A stretch of 64,000 nucleotides of DNA, from contig CACBFQ010000002.1 in the NCBI GenBank assembly GCA_902538565.1, positions 62,001-126,000 of the forward strand, read 5' to 3'. Below are positions 8,884 through 18,901 of this stretch, piece after piece (the stretch's first letter is position 1; every line of letters starts with the position of its first letter). Origin of the DNA: an uncultured Fidelibacterota bacterium (lineage in GTDB: Bacteria > Fidelibacterota > Marinisomatia > Marinisomatales > Marinisomataceae). The notes beneath the pieces are model-generated. The model was not told where the DNA came from, searched no databases, and was given only the letters and a program-made list of their open reading frames with translations. Position numbers and translations under genes: made by a program.

Positions 8884-9326
8884 TATTGATAGAATTTTTT
8901 ATAAAAATACATTTGACCAATTACCATCCCAATAATTGAGCACAAAAAATAATCCATAAATTTTGGTTGGTATTCAGTATAAATCGATATATAGTATAAA
9001 AATAGGCCAAAAATAGCAAAGCCCATAAAGCCTGACATCAACGAAAAATCATGATATTTTTTATATAGCTCATCCTGACTTTGATATAATTTATAAGAGT
9101 ATTTAACAGTAAAAATACCAGAAATTAATACTATTAATGGAAAACCATAATACAGTGAAGGATGTAATACTTCAGACCACATAATGATGACCGATTTATC
9201 AAAAGAGAGTCCTATAAAAAATCCACAAAGAATAGCTGAAAATAAAACTTTTTTGGTAAGTTTCTTATCTTCTTTACTTAATGAAGAATATTCAAACCAT
9301 AATCCTTTATGTGTTATTTTAGTCAT
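8883..9326 (-). CDS. Small multi-TM protein paired with the HTH regulator
   Basis: 147 aa with several hydrophobic segments; stop overlaps the HTH start by 1 nt. Confidence 0.6.
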   Translation of the reverse strand: MTKITHKGLWFEYSSLSKEDKKLTKKVLFSAILCGFFIGLSFDKSVIIMWSEVLHPSLYYGFPLIVLISGIFTVKYSYKLYQSQDELYKKYHDFSLMSGFMGFAIFGLFLYYISIYTEYQPKFMDYFLCSIIGMVIGQMYFYKKFYQ

Positions 9327-9423
9327 TATTTCTTCTTAATTTCATTTATTAGAAATTACGTAATAATAAACTAAACTGATTAAAATGTCAAGTACACTTT
9401 ACAAAAAAGGGAGTTTTTTAAAA

Positions 9424-10818
9424 ATGAGAAATTTTATATTTATTTTGGTAATTCTTTTCATCTGTGGATGCTCTAAATCAAGTGAAAATATAGATATTGA
9501 ACAAAAATATAATATTTATATTAGCAAATTATCTAATGAGCAAATTGAAGAAAATTTAAAGAAAGGCTTAAAACCTATTGCTGTAAAAGATAATATAGAT
9601 GTTGTAGGTTTTGCTAATACTGCTGGATCAATGGCATTGCAAAATAATTTTCCTGAAAAAAATGCTTTTTTGGCTCAAAAATTAATTGATAACGGCTATT
9701 TCGTTATTGGAAAAACTAATCTTTCAGAATGGGCTAATTTTCGCTCCTCTTCCTCAACTAGCGGTTGGTCTAGTATGGGAGGTCAGACAATTAACCCTTA
9801 TGGTGAAATGCGCACTCCATGTGGTTCAAGCTCTGGATCTGGAGTAGTTGTTGCTACTGGACTAGTAGATGTAGCAATTGGAACAGAAACTAACGGATCA
9901 GTAAGCTGCCCTTCTTCTGTTAATGGTATTGTTGGTATAAAGCCAACGGTTGGATTGGTAAGCAGAACAGGAATCATTCCAATATCTTCTACACAAGATA
10001 CTGCCGGACCTATGGCTAATTCTGTAACTTCTGCAGCAAAAGTATTAGAAGTCATTTCTGGCGTTGACCCAAATGATCCAGCAACCCTTGATATTCCTGA
10101 AGATTTCAATTTCAATTTTTCTGCTGACTTGAATGATTCAAGCCTTATTGGAAAAAGATTTGGACTTTTACCAACAGGCAATATGAATTCTGATGGAAAA
10201 TTAATGTTAAAGAAAATTAAAATGATGCTAGAAGAAGCTGGTGCAGTTGTCGTAGATATTGATGATAAAAGAGAATATCCAGGTCCTGAAGAATTGCTTG
10301 TCTTGCTATATGAATTTAAAGTTGGTTTGGAGCAATATTTAGCAAGCTCAAATTCAGAATTTAAAACTCTTGATGAATTAATTGCTTTTAACGAAGAAAA
10401 TAAAGATGACGTATTAAAGCACTTTGATCAAAGCCATTTTTATGATAGCAATGAAACATCTTCACAAAAAGAAGAATACTTATTTGCTCTTGAGCGTGTT
10501 TTACAAACTAGAGATGAAATTGATAGCTTTATTGAGGAATATAACATTGAAGCTCTGGTTGGATTATCATGGAGTCCAGCTTGGGCAATCAACCATGATG
10601 GTGGTGATGATGAAGCGATTGCTGAATATAAATTTTGGGTAAATGGAAGCTATGCAGCTATGGCAGGTTACCCGCATGTAACTATCCCATTTGAATATGT
10701 CGATAATCTACCAATTGGTATGTCATTTATTGGATCAAAATGGGATGATAAAAAGTTAATTGAATTTGCTTATGCAGCAGAACAATTAATTCAATTTAAA
10801 CCTTCACCAAACCTATAA
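9424..10818 (+). CDS. Amidase-signature family protein, predicted lipoprotein
   Basis: PIAVKDNIDVVG, TPCGSSSGSGVVVATGLVDVAIGTETNGSVSCPSSVNGIVGIKPT; start at MRNFIFILVILFICGCSKSS gives a lipoprotein-like signal (ORF maximum starts at 9385). Confidence 0.88.
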   Translation: MRNFIFILVILFICGCSKSSENIDIEQKYNIYISKLSNEQIEENLKKGLKPIAVKDNIDVVGFANTAGSMALQNNFPEKNAFLAQKLIDNGYFVIGKTNLSEWANFRSSSSTSGWSSMGGQTINPYGEMRTPCGSSSGSGVVVATGLVDVAIGTETNGSVSCPSSVNGIVGIKPTVGLVSRTGIIPISSTQDTAGPMANSVTSAAKVLEVISGVDPNDPATLDIPEDFNFNFSADLNDSSLIGKRFGLLPTGNMNSDGKLMLKKIKMMLEEAGAVVVDIDDKREYPGPEELLVLLYEFKVGLEQYLASSNSEFKTLDELIAFNEENKDDVLKHFDQSHFYDSNETSSQKEEYLFALERVLQTRDEIDSFIEEYNIEALVGLSWSPAWAINHDGGDDEAIAEYKFWVNGSYAAMAGYPHVTIPFEYVDNLPIGMSFIGSKWDDKKLIEFAYAAEQLIQFKPSPNL

Positions 10819-10931
10819 TGTTTCAAAGTCTTGAAATAGTTTTAATTGCAATAATTGGTCTGTTCATTCTATCAATCATTCTAATCATAATTAGAGATAT
10901 CATTAGAGCAATTTTAGATAGATTTAAATAA
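10818..10931 (+). CDS. Putative 37-aa single-TM microprotein (not in the supplied ORF track)
   Basis: Manual translation: MFQSLEIVLIAIIGLFILSIILIIIRDIIRAILDRFK*; start overlaps the amidase stop (TAATG). Confidence 0.5.
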   Translation: MFQSLEIVLIAIIGLFILSIILIIIRDIIRAILDRFK

Positions 10932-10934
10932 GAA

Positions 10935-11486
10935 TTATTTCCACTTTATATTACAACCCATGGAAGGGTGTTGATCTAAAGAGATAGTGCTTCCATTTAA
11001 TAAGTTTGAACAAGCTTCTCTTAAATCATTGCCAGAAATTTCGATATCATTACCTGGAGATGAGTTATCCATTCTTCCCCTGTAAACTAACTTATCATTA
11101 TTATCATAAAGATAAAATTCTGGAGTACATTCTGCCTTTAAAGCTTTTGCAATATCTTGTGTTTCATCAAATAAGTATGGAAAGGATAAACCAAGTTTTA
11201 AAAAAAGTTCTTTCATTTGCTCTGGTCTATCTTGGGGATAATTAATTATATCATTTGAACTTATTGCTACAAAATCGATTTTATCTCCAAAATCACTATT
11301 CATTTTTTTCAACTCTTCATGATAATGAATGACATAGGGACAATGATTGCAAATTACCATAATTAATGATGGCTTATCGTTTAAAAGAGATGATGAAGCA
11401 TACATTTGACCATCTAAAACATTTTTAAGCTCAAAATGAGGGATTTTTGAATCTAATGCTAGCATTGAAGAATATGTTAATGCCAT
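10935..11486 (-). CDS. Thioredoxin/peroxiredoxin-like (AhpC/TSA) protein
   Basis: ICNHCPYVIHYHEELKKMNSDFG...AECTPEFYLYDNNDKLVYRGRMDNS. Confidence 0.82.
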   Translation of the reverse strand: MALTYSSMLALDSKIPHFELKNVLDGQMYASSSLLNDKPSLIMVICNHCPYVIHYHEELKKMNSDFGDKIDFVAISSNDIINYPQDRPEQMKELFLKLGLSFPYLFDETQDIAKALKAECTPEFYLYDNNDKLVYRGRMDNSSPGNDIEISGNDLREACSNLLNGSTISLDQHPSMGCNIKWK

Positions 11487-11497
11487 TATTACTCCTT

Positions 11498-11752
11498 TTA
11501 AAATATGAGGTGAAAAATATAAAAAACAGAAATAAGAATGAATAAAGCTGCCATAAAGTTAAAAATTAAATCAATTTTAGATTCAATTAGGCTTAATGTT
11601 TCCACACAAAAACTATATGGGCTGTGAATTACAGATCTAGTGATTGGAGGTAGTTTGCTAAATATTCTAAACGGAGCTCCAATCACCAAAATTAAAAGTA
11701 GGAATGGAATAGATAGAATAAAAATTAAACTTTTTTTAATAGAAAAATTCAT
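11498..11752 (-). CDS. Hypothetical 84-aa membrane protein
   Basis: Two hydrophobic segments; located between a peroxiredoxin-like gene and tRNA-Ser. Confidence 0.45.
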   Translation of the reverse strand: MNFSIKKSLIFILSIPFLLLILVIGAPFRIFSKLPPITRSVIHSPYSFCVETLSLIESKIDLIFNFMAALFILISVFYIFHLIF

Positions 11753-11755
11753 ATG

Positions 11756-11842
11756 CGGAGAGAGAGGGATTCGAACCCTCGATACCCTTACGAGTATAAC
11801 ACCTTAGCAGGGTGCCGCTTTCAGCCACTCAGCCACCTCTCC
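11756..11842 (-). tRNA. tRNA-Ser(GCU)
   Basis: Reverse complement GGAGAGGTGGCTGAGTGGCTGAAAGCGGCACCCTGCTAAGGTGTTATACTCGTAAGGGTATCGAGGGTTCGAATCCCTCTCTCTCCG; long variable arm; anticodon GCT. Confidence 0.95.
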
Positions 11843-11868
11843 AAGTCCTTAAATTTACATCAGGAATA

Positions 11869-12843
11869 CTATGAAGCCGATAAAAAAGATACAAGCTTAT
11901 CTTTTAAAGTATTTAAACCTTGATTTGATACAGATGAAATATCAATGAATTCTTCTGGTAAAGAACTCCATCTTTCATCTATATCCTCTGATGCAGTATC
12001 AATCTTGGTTCTAACAATTAATCTATCTTTATCAAGTAGGTCTTTATTAAAACCAACAAGCTCGTCCATCAATTGATTGTAAACATCAATCGGATTTTGC
12101 TCTTCAATATCAATCATAAAAAGTAAAATTTTGTTTCTTTCAATATGCTTTAAAAATTGATGCCCTAATCCTTTTCCCTCGCTTGCACCTTCAATTAAAC
12201 CTGGTATATCAGCCATTACAAAGGATTGATACTCTCCATACTTTACTATACCCAAATGAGGTTGTAATGTGGTAAAAGGATAATCTGCGATTTTTGGTTT
12301 TGCTGTGGTCATTACAGATAAGAGTGTTGATTTTCCAGCATTTGGCAATCCAACCAGTCCTACATCAGCTAAAACTTTTAATTCAAGCTCAACCGATAAA
12401 AACTCTCCTTTTGTTCCTTCTTGAGAAAATCTGGGTGTTTGCTGTGTAGCAGACTTAAAATGCACATTTCCTTTCCCCCCAATTCCTCCATTACAAATAA
12501 TGTGCGATTCATTTTCTTTAATTAAATCTTTAATAATAGTTTGGTTTTCAAGATTTTTAATAATAGTACCGCACGGAACCTCAATGATTAAATCCTCTCC
12601 TGACTTCCCTGTTCGATTATTAGACCCTCCAGCTTGACCATTTTTTGCCTTATACATCTTTTTGTATCGAATATCTTGCAAAGTATGAAGGTTGGGATTA
12701 GTCACAAAAATAATATTTCCGCCTCGACCACCGTCTCCGCCGTTGGGACCACCTTTATCTATATATTTTTCTCGACGAAACGCGACTGCGCCATTGCCAC
12801 CATTGCCGGCTTGCAATTCAATTTTTGCATAATCGATAAACAT
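11869..12843 (-). CDS. obg: GTPase Obg/CgtA
   Basis: Glycine-rich Obg domain (AGNGGNGAVAFRREKYIDKGGPNGGDGGRGG), G1 GLPNAGKSTLL, G3 DIPGLIEGASEGKGLGHQFLKHIER. Confidence 0.97.
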   Translation of the reverse strand: MFIDYAKIELQAGNGGNGAVAFRREKYIDKGGPNGGDGGRGGNIIFVTNPNLHTLQDIRYKKMYKAKNGQAGGSNNRTGKSGEDLIIEVPCGTIIKNLENQTIIKDLIKENESHIICNGGIGGKGNVHFKSATQQTPRFSQEGTKGEFLSVELELKVLADVGLVGLPNAGKSTLLSVMTTAKPKIADYPFTTLQPHLGIVKYGEYQSFVMADIPGLIEGASEGKGLGHQFLKHIERNKILLFMIDIEEQNPIDVYNQLMDELVGFNKDLLDKDRLIVRTKIDTASEDIDERWSSLPEEFIDISSVSNQGLNTLKDKLVSFLSAS

Positions 12844-12849
12844 ATTTTA

Positions 12850-14112
12850 TTAGAATTTGCTGATAATCTCATCACCAAACTCAGAACATTTTAATAAAGT
12901 AGCATTATCCATTAAACGATGGAAATCATAGGTGACTTTTTTATTAAAAATTGCTTTCTCTAAAGCGTACTCAATGGAATTAGCAGCTTCTTTCCAGCCC
13001 ATGTAGTTTAACATCATTACAGCTGAAAGAATTACTGAAGATGGGTTTACCTTATCTTGCCCAGCATATTTTGGTGCGGTTCCATGAGTTGCTTCAAAAA
13101 TGGCGTTTCCTGATTTATAATTAATATTTGCTCCTGGAGCAATACCGATACCTCCAACTGCAGCAGCAGCTGAATCTGATAAATAATCTCCGTTAAGATT
13201 CATGGTAGCAATTACATCATATTCATTTGGTCTAAGTAAAATTTGTTGAAGAAAGGCATCTGCAATAACATCTTTAATGATGATCTTACCATCTAAAATA
13301 GCTTTTTTCTGAGCAGTATTTGCTGCTTCAGTACCTTTATCTTCTTGTATTCTGTCATATTGTGCCCATGTAAACACTTTATCTGCATAATGTTCTTCTG
13401 CATAAGCATAAGTCCACTTTTTAAAATAACCTTCAGTAAACTTCATAATATTGCCTTTATGAACTATGGTAACTGATTTTCGGTTATTATCAATAGCATA
13501 ATTAAGAGCTGCGTCGAACAATCTAATAGAGCCTTCTTTAGAAATAGGTTTTAGTCCAAAAGAGCTTGATTCAGGGAATCTAATTTTTTTTGCTTGACCA
13601 AATTCAGTCATTAATTCAATTATTTTTCCTGCTTCATCTGAACCATTTTCAAATTCAATACCAGCATACACATCTTCCGTATTTTCTCTAAATAATACAA
13701 AATCTACTCTTTGAGGATTTAAAATAGCTGCAGGCGTTCCTCTGAACCATCTAACTGGCCTTACACATGCATACAAGTCTAATTCTTTTCTCAAGGCAAC
13801 ATTTAAAGAACGAATTCCACCGCCAATTGGGGTAGTTAGTGGACCTTTAATTCCAACCAAGTGAGATCTTAAAGTTTCTAAAGTTTCTTCAGGAAGCCAT
13901 TCTCCATTTTTATTAAATGATTTTTCTCCACATAAAACTTCTAACCACTCAATTTTTCTTGCTCCATGATATGTATGTTCAACAGCTGCATCAATTACTC
14001 TTTGAGATGCCGCCCATATATCAGGTCCAATTCCGTCACCTTCAATAAATGGGATTATTGGTTGATCTGGTACAATTAACTTTCCATCTTTTATCTGTAT
14101 TTTATCCGCCAT
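12850..14112 (-). CDS. icd: NADP-dependent isocitrate dehydrogenase
   Basis: [50 protein letters not shown]. Confidence 0.95.
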   Translation of the reverse strand: MADKIQIKDGKLIVPDQPIIPFIEGDGIGPDIWAASQRVIDAAVEHTYHGARKIEWLEVLCGEKSFNKNGEWLPEETLETLRSHLVGIKGPLTTPIGGGIRSLNVALRKELDLYACVRPVRWFRGTPAAILNPQRVDFVLFRENTEDVYAGIEFENGSDEAGKIIELMTEFGQAKKIRFPESSSFGLKPISKEGSIRLFDAALNYAIDNNRKSVTIVHKGNIMKFTEGYFKKWTYAYAEEHYADKVFTWAQYDRIQEDKGTEAANTAQKKAILDGKIIIKDVIADAFLQQILLRPNEYDVIATMNLNGDYLSDSAAAAVGGIGIAPGANINYKSGNAIFEATHGTAPKYAGQDKVNPSSVILSAVMMLNYMGWKEAANSIEYALEKAIFNKKVTYDFHRLMDNATLLKCSEFGDEIISKF

Positions 14113-14606
14113 TATTTTCCTTTAAGCTTTTCCATTAATCTTTTTTCAACATTTTTTGGCACAAATTTTGATAAATCTGTATTGTATTCTGCCAACTCTC
14201 TAATAATGCTGGAATTTAAGTGAAGAAATTTCTCATTAGAAACCATTAATATCGTTGAAACTTCAGGATTTATACCATGATTAACATTAGCCATCTGGAA
14301 CTCTAATTCAAAGTCACTTACATGTCTTAAACCGCGAATAATAGCAATAGCTCCATTTTCTTGTGCAAACTTTACTACAAGATTATTGGGATTTGAGAAT
14401 GCTGAGACATTTTCAAGATCACTCGTGCATTCTTCAATCATGTCTACTCTCTCTTTATGCGAAAAAAGTGGATTTTTATGTTGATTATCAGATACGCACA
14501 TATATACCTCATCAAACAATTTTGATGCTCTTCTAGCGATATCGATATGACCATAATGAATTGGGTCAAATGTTCCTGGATATATTATCCTTTTCATACT
14601 TTCCAA
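14112..14606 (-). CDS. coaD: Pantetheine-phosphate adenylyltransferase
   Basis: [48 protein letters not shown]. Confidence 0.96.
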   Translation of the reverse strand: MESMKRIIYPGTFDPIHYGHIDIARRASKLFDEVYMCVSDNQHKNPLFSHKERVDMIEECTSDLENVSAFSNPNNLVVKFAQENGAIAIIRGLRHVSDFELEFQMANVNHGINPEVSTILMVSNEKFLHLNSSIIRELAEYNTDLSKFVPKNVEKRLMEKLKGK

Positions 14607-15103
14607 TAGAGTAAGTTTGTATCCCCGAATTTAGCAATTTTATCGAATCCTTCAAGCGTTTCCTTTGATGAACATTCAATTATTAACATACCGCCTTTAT
14701 TTAGCTTTTTAAGAGCATTTTCAACAAAAATATTAAGATCATAAAGCTCATAAGGCGGGTCAGCAAAAATTATATCAAAATTTTCTGATTTTTTAATGTA
14801 TCTTTGTGCATCCCTTGCCATAAAGTTGAATTGATTGTAATCAAAATTTTTTGAGTTGGAAATGATTTTATTTAAATAACTTTTATTCATTTCAACAAAA
14901 GTAACATTTTTTGCTCCTCTGCTAGCTGCTTCAAAACCAATTATTCCAGAACCAGCAAATATATCCAAAAACGACTTCTCACTTAAGGAGCCAATAGTAT
15001 CAAAAAAACTTTTTCGACATATTGAAGTAGTTGGTCTGAATGAAGAATTTTTTAAAATTTCAATGCTAGAATTACGGAATATTCCAGAGTTAATTTTCAT
15101 CAT
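14594..15103 (-). CDS. rsmD: 16S rRNA (guanine966-N2)-methyltransferase RsmD
   Basis: RPTTSICRKSFFDTIG, LDIFAGSGIIGFEAASRGA, DIIFADPPYE. Confidence 0.92.
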   Translation of the reverse strand: MMKINSGIFRNSSIEILKNSSFRPTTSICRKSFFDTIGSLSEKSFLDIFAGSGIIGFEAASRGAKNVTFVEMNKSYLNKIISNSKNFDYNQFNFMARDAQRYIKKSENFDIIFADPPYELYDLNIFVENALKKLNKGGMLIIECSSKETLEGFDKIAKFGDTNLLYWKV

Positions 15104-16491
15104 TTTTTAATTGAAATATAAAGATGCACACTATTTGAATTATTTTCCAGAAACGCTTTCATTAATGATATATTTTCAAATTTGCTCAAAATGGATAGTG
15201 CATTTAACGAATTTTCGAAATTACTAAACTTTAAAACTACATTTTGAATTGATTGATTGTCGACTTCAGAATCAAAAACTTTGAATTTTAAGTTATTTTC
15301 AATTTCAAATAAGCTAATTAATAATTCATTAAAATTTGCTCTATCTTCTGAAAAAACAGGATATGAATTTGGAAGATCGAACTCAACTTTATTATTATTG
15401 ACAATAAATTCATTTTCCGATAATAAAAAATTAGTTACTCCTGAAAATCTGTCATTTAGAGTTGATAAATTTTGAATCATTATCATGGAAGTGTTTGGAG
15501 TGAATCTTTCTTCAAAAATTTCATCAATTGATTCTTTTTTTTCATTTAAGGTTGGAGGGTTTTCAAAATTTAAAAAATCATAATTTGAAAACATTGAGAT
15601 TATAAATGTAAGGAATAATAAAGATAGAAAACCTGCTGACAAATTTTTAATAAGGGAGTTATATTTAAACCCTTCTTTTGATGGAGAATAAGTATGAGTT
15701 TTAACTTTTAATTTACCAGATAAAATTTGAGAACTACTAGATTCGGCAAAATTTAATAATGGGATATCATTAAAAATATAGTTAGCTAAATATTCAACAA
15801 TTTTTGTTTTATTAAAAAATATAAATTTGAGATTTTTTTTATCCAAATCAGATTTTTTAATATTTGGAATATCAAGCAAACCAATGACTTTTTCTTCAGC
15901 TTTTCTAGCTCCAGAAAAATTCAAATTAAAAAGTGTAAACCCTTTTCTAGTATTACCAAAAAATTGATATTTATTTCCATTTTTTATCACAGAAAATTGT
16001 GAAGGTTTTAAGCTTACAGTTAAAATGGATGATAAAGGAACTATATACCTTATACTTAACCCAAAATTATTAAAATTAAGTTTTATTTTTTCTCTTAAAA
16101 AATGATGGATCGCAACAGAATGAAATATGTTTTTTGGAGTCTTTTTTTCTTCTGAAATAAAATAGTAATTACCAGTTTTATCTCCCCATTTTAATTGACT
16201 TTCTTCTCTGATTTGCTGATCAATATTATCATATTTTTTAGATTTAATTATTATTGAGTGAGAAAGAATTGAATCATCAATAATTATAGAAGCTAAGTTG
16301 TTTGTTAAATTAATTCCCTCGCTAATTTCATCCAGCGCTCTTGCAATGATAGAGTTAAGTTTTTTTGAATTATTTATTGTACTTGTAATGCTGGAGTGGA
16401 ACTTAGCTTTAAATACTAAAGATAAATTTTTCCTGGTAGATGATTCAGTAAATACAGATAGGGATTTATTGTCTATTAAGAAGTAGATCAA
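15100..16491 (-). CDS. Hypothetical protein, possibly PilM/GspL-like with TM and periplasmic domain
   Basis: 463 aa; cytoplasmic N-terminal half with weak PilM-like spacing, a single TM (SAGFLSLLFLTFIISMFSNYDFL) and a C-terminal domain; no decisive motif. Confidence 0.35.
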   Translation of the reverse strand: MIYFLIDNKSLSVFTESSTRKNLSLVFKAKFHSSITSTINNSKKLNSIIARALDEISEGINLTNNLASIIIDDSILSHSIIIKSKKYDNIDQQIREESQLKWGDKTGNYYFISEEKKTPKNIFHSVAIHHFLREKIKLNFNNFGLSIRYIVPLSSILTVSLKPSQFSVIKNGNKYQFFGNTRKGFTLFNLNFSGARKAEEKVIGLLDIPNIKKSDLDKKNLKFIFFNKTKIVEYLANYIFNDIPLLNFAESSSSQILSGKLKVKTHTYSPSKEGFKYNSLIKNLSAGFLSLLFLTFIISMFSNYDFLNFENPPTLNEKKESIDEIFEERFTPNTSMIMIQNLSTLNDRFSGVTNFLLSENEFIVNNNKVEFDLPNSYPVFSEDRANFNELLISLFEIENNLKFKVFDSEVDNQSIQNVVLKFSNFENSLNALSILSKFENISLMKAFLENNSNSVHLYISIKK

Positions 16492-16495
16492 TCAA

Positions 16496-17281
16496 CTAAT
16501 TATCCCAACTTCTTGAACCATCAATGATATAACCATGACTTCTAGTTTTAAGTGCAAAAAAGCCATATCTGTTATCGCGATATGAGCGAATTGGACTAGA
16601 AACTCTTACTGAATTTCCTTCATCATTGATTTCGATAATATATGGATCACCAGTTAGAGGACAGAAAAACTGTGTATCATCTGGTAAAAATACGAAGTTG
16701 TATGGACTAGTTTCTTTTCTAAATCTTCTATCAAAATAAGAAACAGTTTCAACTCTTTCGAAAGTAGTCTCTTCAACTATTCCCATAAATAATGGATCTT
16801 GCTGAGTATCAAATAAATTCTTTTTTTGAACATAAACTGTATCTTCCAAACCGGTTTCTTCAGACATCATTAAAACTGTAACTGTAGTATCAACAATAGT
16901 TTCTTTAGAAATTCTTCTTAATCCAAAAGTAGTGTCGTACTCAACATCAAAACCTTTTGGCACATCAACTAAGAACTCTTCACCATTGAGCTTAACAATT
17001 TGTTCACCTAAAAAAGTTGAATCAGCCATAACTGAATCTCTTACAGCATTAACTAAGGTAACTGCTTTTTTACCGTCCATTTCATAGGAACCTGTGAGAA
17101 TATTATGAAAATTTTCAACATTGTAGACAGTTTGCATACGAAAACGACTTTCTTCTTTATACATATCCTCTTCTTCCCAAATCAAACTGGGAATGAAAAT
17201 AACTAATAATATTAAGATGAAAACAAAGAAGGTTATAACTTCAAGGTAATCGTTAAAAAATTTTTGTTTTGCTTTATCCAT
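16496..17281 (-). CDS. Hypothetical single-TM exported protein
   Basis: TM segment VITFFVFILILLVIFIPSLIW near the N-terminus, then about 220 aa soluble domain. Confidence 0.45.
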   Translation of the reverse strand: MDKAKQKFFNDYLEVITFFVFILILLVIFIPSLIWEEEDMYKEESRFRMQTVYNVENFHNILTGSYEMDGKKAVTLVNAVRDSVMADSTFLGEQIVKLNGEEFLVDVPKGFDVEYDTTFGLRRISKETIVDTTVTVLMMSEETGLEDTVYVQKKNLFDTQQDPLFMGIVEETTFERVETVSYFDRRFRKETSPYNFVFLPDDTQFFCPLTGDPYIIEINDEGNSVRVSSPIRSYRDNRYGFFALKTRSHGYIIDGSRSWDN

Positions 17282-17327
17282 ATTTAACTCAATCGAATTT
17301 ACAATAATTCACAAACATAGCAATATA

Positions 17328-18407
17328 TTAATCCTCAAATCTCTGAAATTTAATTTCTTTATTCTTTTGAATTCTCAAGAGATCTTCTGTTGACTTCTTT
17401 TCTTCTCTATTTAATTTGGAAGGAACATCAACTTGAATCTTAACCAACTGGTCACCTCTTCTTGACTTTCCAATTAATGGAAAACCTTTTCCTTTGACTC
17501 TCAAAATTTGTCCAGGTTGAATACCAGATGGAATTTTAAGCTTAGCAGTTCCATTAATTGTGGGAATAACAATTTTATCTCCAAAAACAGCCTGGGAATA
17601 TCCTAAAACAACTTGTAACAATACATCATTACCATACCTTGAAAAAAACTCATGGCTTTCTTCTTCAAAGAAAACATAAAGATCTCCAGCTTGACCATTA
17701 ATATCTTCATTTCCCTGACTATCTAAAGTCATATAGTTTCCATCTTCTACACCAGTTGGAATTTTAATTTTTATTGTTTCTTCAACAGACTTCATTCCAT
17801 CTTTGTTGGCACCAGAAGGTATATTATCAACTACTTTACCATAGCCTTTACATTGAGGACAAATTGACGTGGATCTCATTTGACCAAGAAATGAGTTAGT
17901 AACTTTTGTTACTTGACCACTTCCTCCGCACATCGGACATGTTGCCAAGGTTAGTCCTTCAGCACGCTTCATGCGCTTTATTTTAAGTTTTTTCTCACCA
18001 CCATTAACTATGTCTTTATATGAAACAACAATTTTTACTTTTAAATCAGCGCCTGCTCTAGGTCTTGATGAAGCTCTTCCTCCACCAAAAAAAGATTCAA
18101 AAGGATTATTTCCTCCAAAAATATCGCCAAATTGGCTGAAAATATCATCCATATTCATTGAATTATAACCAGATTGTCCCCCCATTCCACTAAAAGCAGA
18201 ATGACCGAATTGATCATATTGTCTTCTTTTGCCTTCATCGCTTAATACAGAGTACGCCTCTGCAGCTTCTTTAAACTTTTTCTCAGCTTCTTTATTGTCT
18301 GGATTTCTATCTGGATGGTACTTCATGGCAATCTTTCTATAAGCTCTTTTAATCTCATTTGCGTTTGAAGACTTTGAAATGCCTAAAATATCGTAAAAAT
18401 CACTCAT
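17328..18407 (-). CDS. dnaJ: DnaJ-type chaperone with reduced zinc-binding region
   Basis: J domain with HPD (YHPDRNPDN), G/F region, two CxxCxGxG motifs only, C-terminal substrate-binding domains. Confidence 0.92.
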   Translation of the reverse strand: MSDFYDILGISKSSNANEIKRAYRKIAMKYHPDRNPDNKEAEKKFKEAAEAYSVLSDEGKRRQYDQFGHSAFSGMGGQSGYNSMNMDDIFSQFGDIFGGNNPFESFFGGGRASSRPRAGADLKVKIVVSYKDIVNGGEKKLKIKRMKRAEGLTLATCPMCGGSGQVTKVTNSFLGQMRSTSICPQCKGYGKVVDNIPSGANKDGMKSVEETIKIKIPTGVEDGNYMTLDSQGNEDINGQAGDLYVFFEEESHEFFSRYGNDVLLQVVLGYSQAVFGDKIVIPTINGTAKLKIPSGIQPGQILRVKGKGFPLIGKSRRGDQLVKIQVDVPSKLNREEKKSTEDLLRIQKNKEIKFQRFED

Positions 18408-18901
18408 TTTTTGTTTACCACTACTTTGGCATGTCTAATGATTAAATCTTTATACTTGTATCCTGATTCATATATTTCAGCTATGATATCATCATCTATT
18501 TTTGCATCATTTGTTGTTGTTAAAGCCTCATGTAATTCTGGATCAAAACTATCACCAACTTTACCAAATGGTTTTACGCCTTTAGATTCTAGTTTTTTAT
18601 TAAAATCTTCTTTTACCAGTAAAAGAGCTTTTTTTACTTCTTCCTGCTTATAAGAATCGATGCCTCTAGAAAGATTATCTAACACAGAAAGAAAATCTAA
18701 AATAAAACTTTTACCTTCATATTTTAACAAGAATGATACTTCAGACTCCTTTCTTTTACGAAAATTGTCAAACTCAGCCTTAAGACGAAGCTGTTTGTCT
18801 TCTAAGGAAGATATAATTAGCTCTAAATCCTTTTTTGTAGGCTTTTTTGTTGAACTAGCTTTTTTTGGTGAATCAACACCGTTTTTATTCTTTTTATTCA
18901 T
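18404..18901 (-). CDS. grpE: Nucleotide exchange factor GrpE
   Basis: LKAEFDNFRKRKE...FLSVLDNLSRGI...GVKPFGKVGDSFDPELHEAL. Confidence 0.93.
   Translation of the reverse strand: MNKKNKNGVDSPKKASSTKKPTKKDLELIISSLEDKQLRLKAEFDNFRKRKESEVSFLLKYEGKSFILDFLSVLDNLSRGIDSYKQEEVKKALLLVKEDFNKKLESKGVKPFGKVGDSFDPELHEALTTTNDAKIDDDIIAEIYESGYKYKDLIIRHAKVVVNKK

Noticed and set aside
9798-10181. 127-aa minus-strand ORF inside the amidase gene
   Set aside because: Antisense shadow of a Gly/Ser-rich conserved segment; no start context or family resemblance
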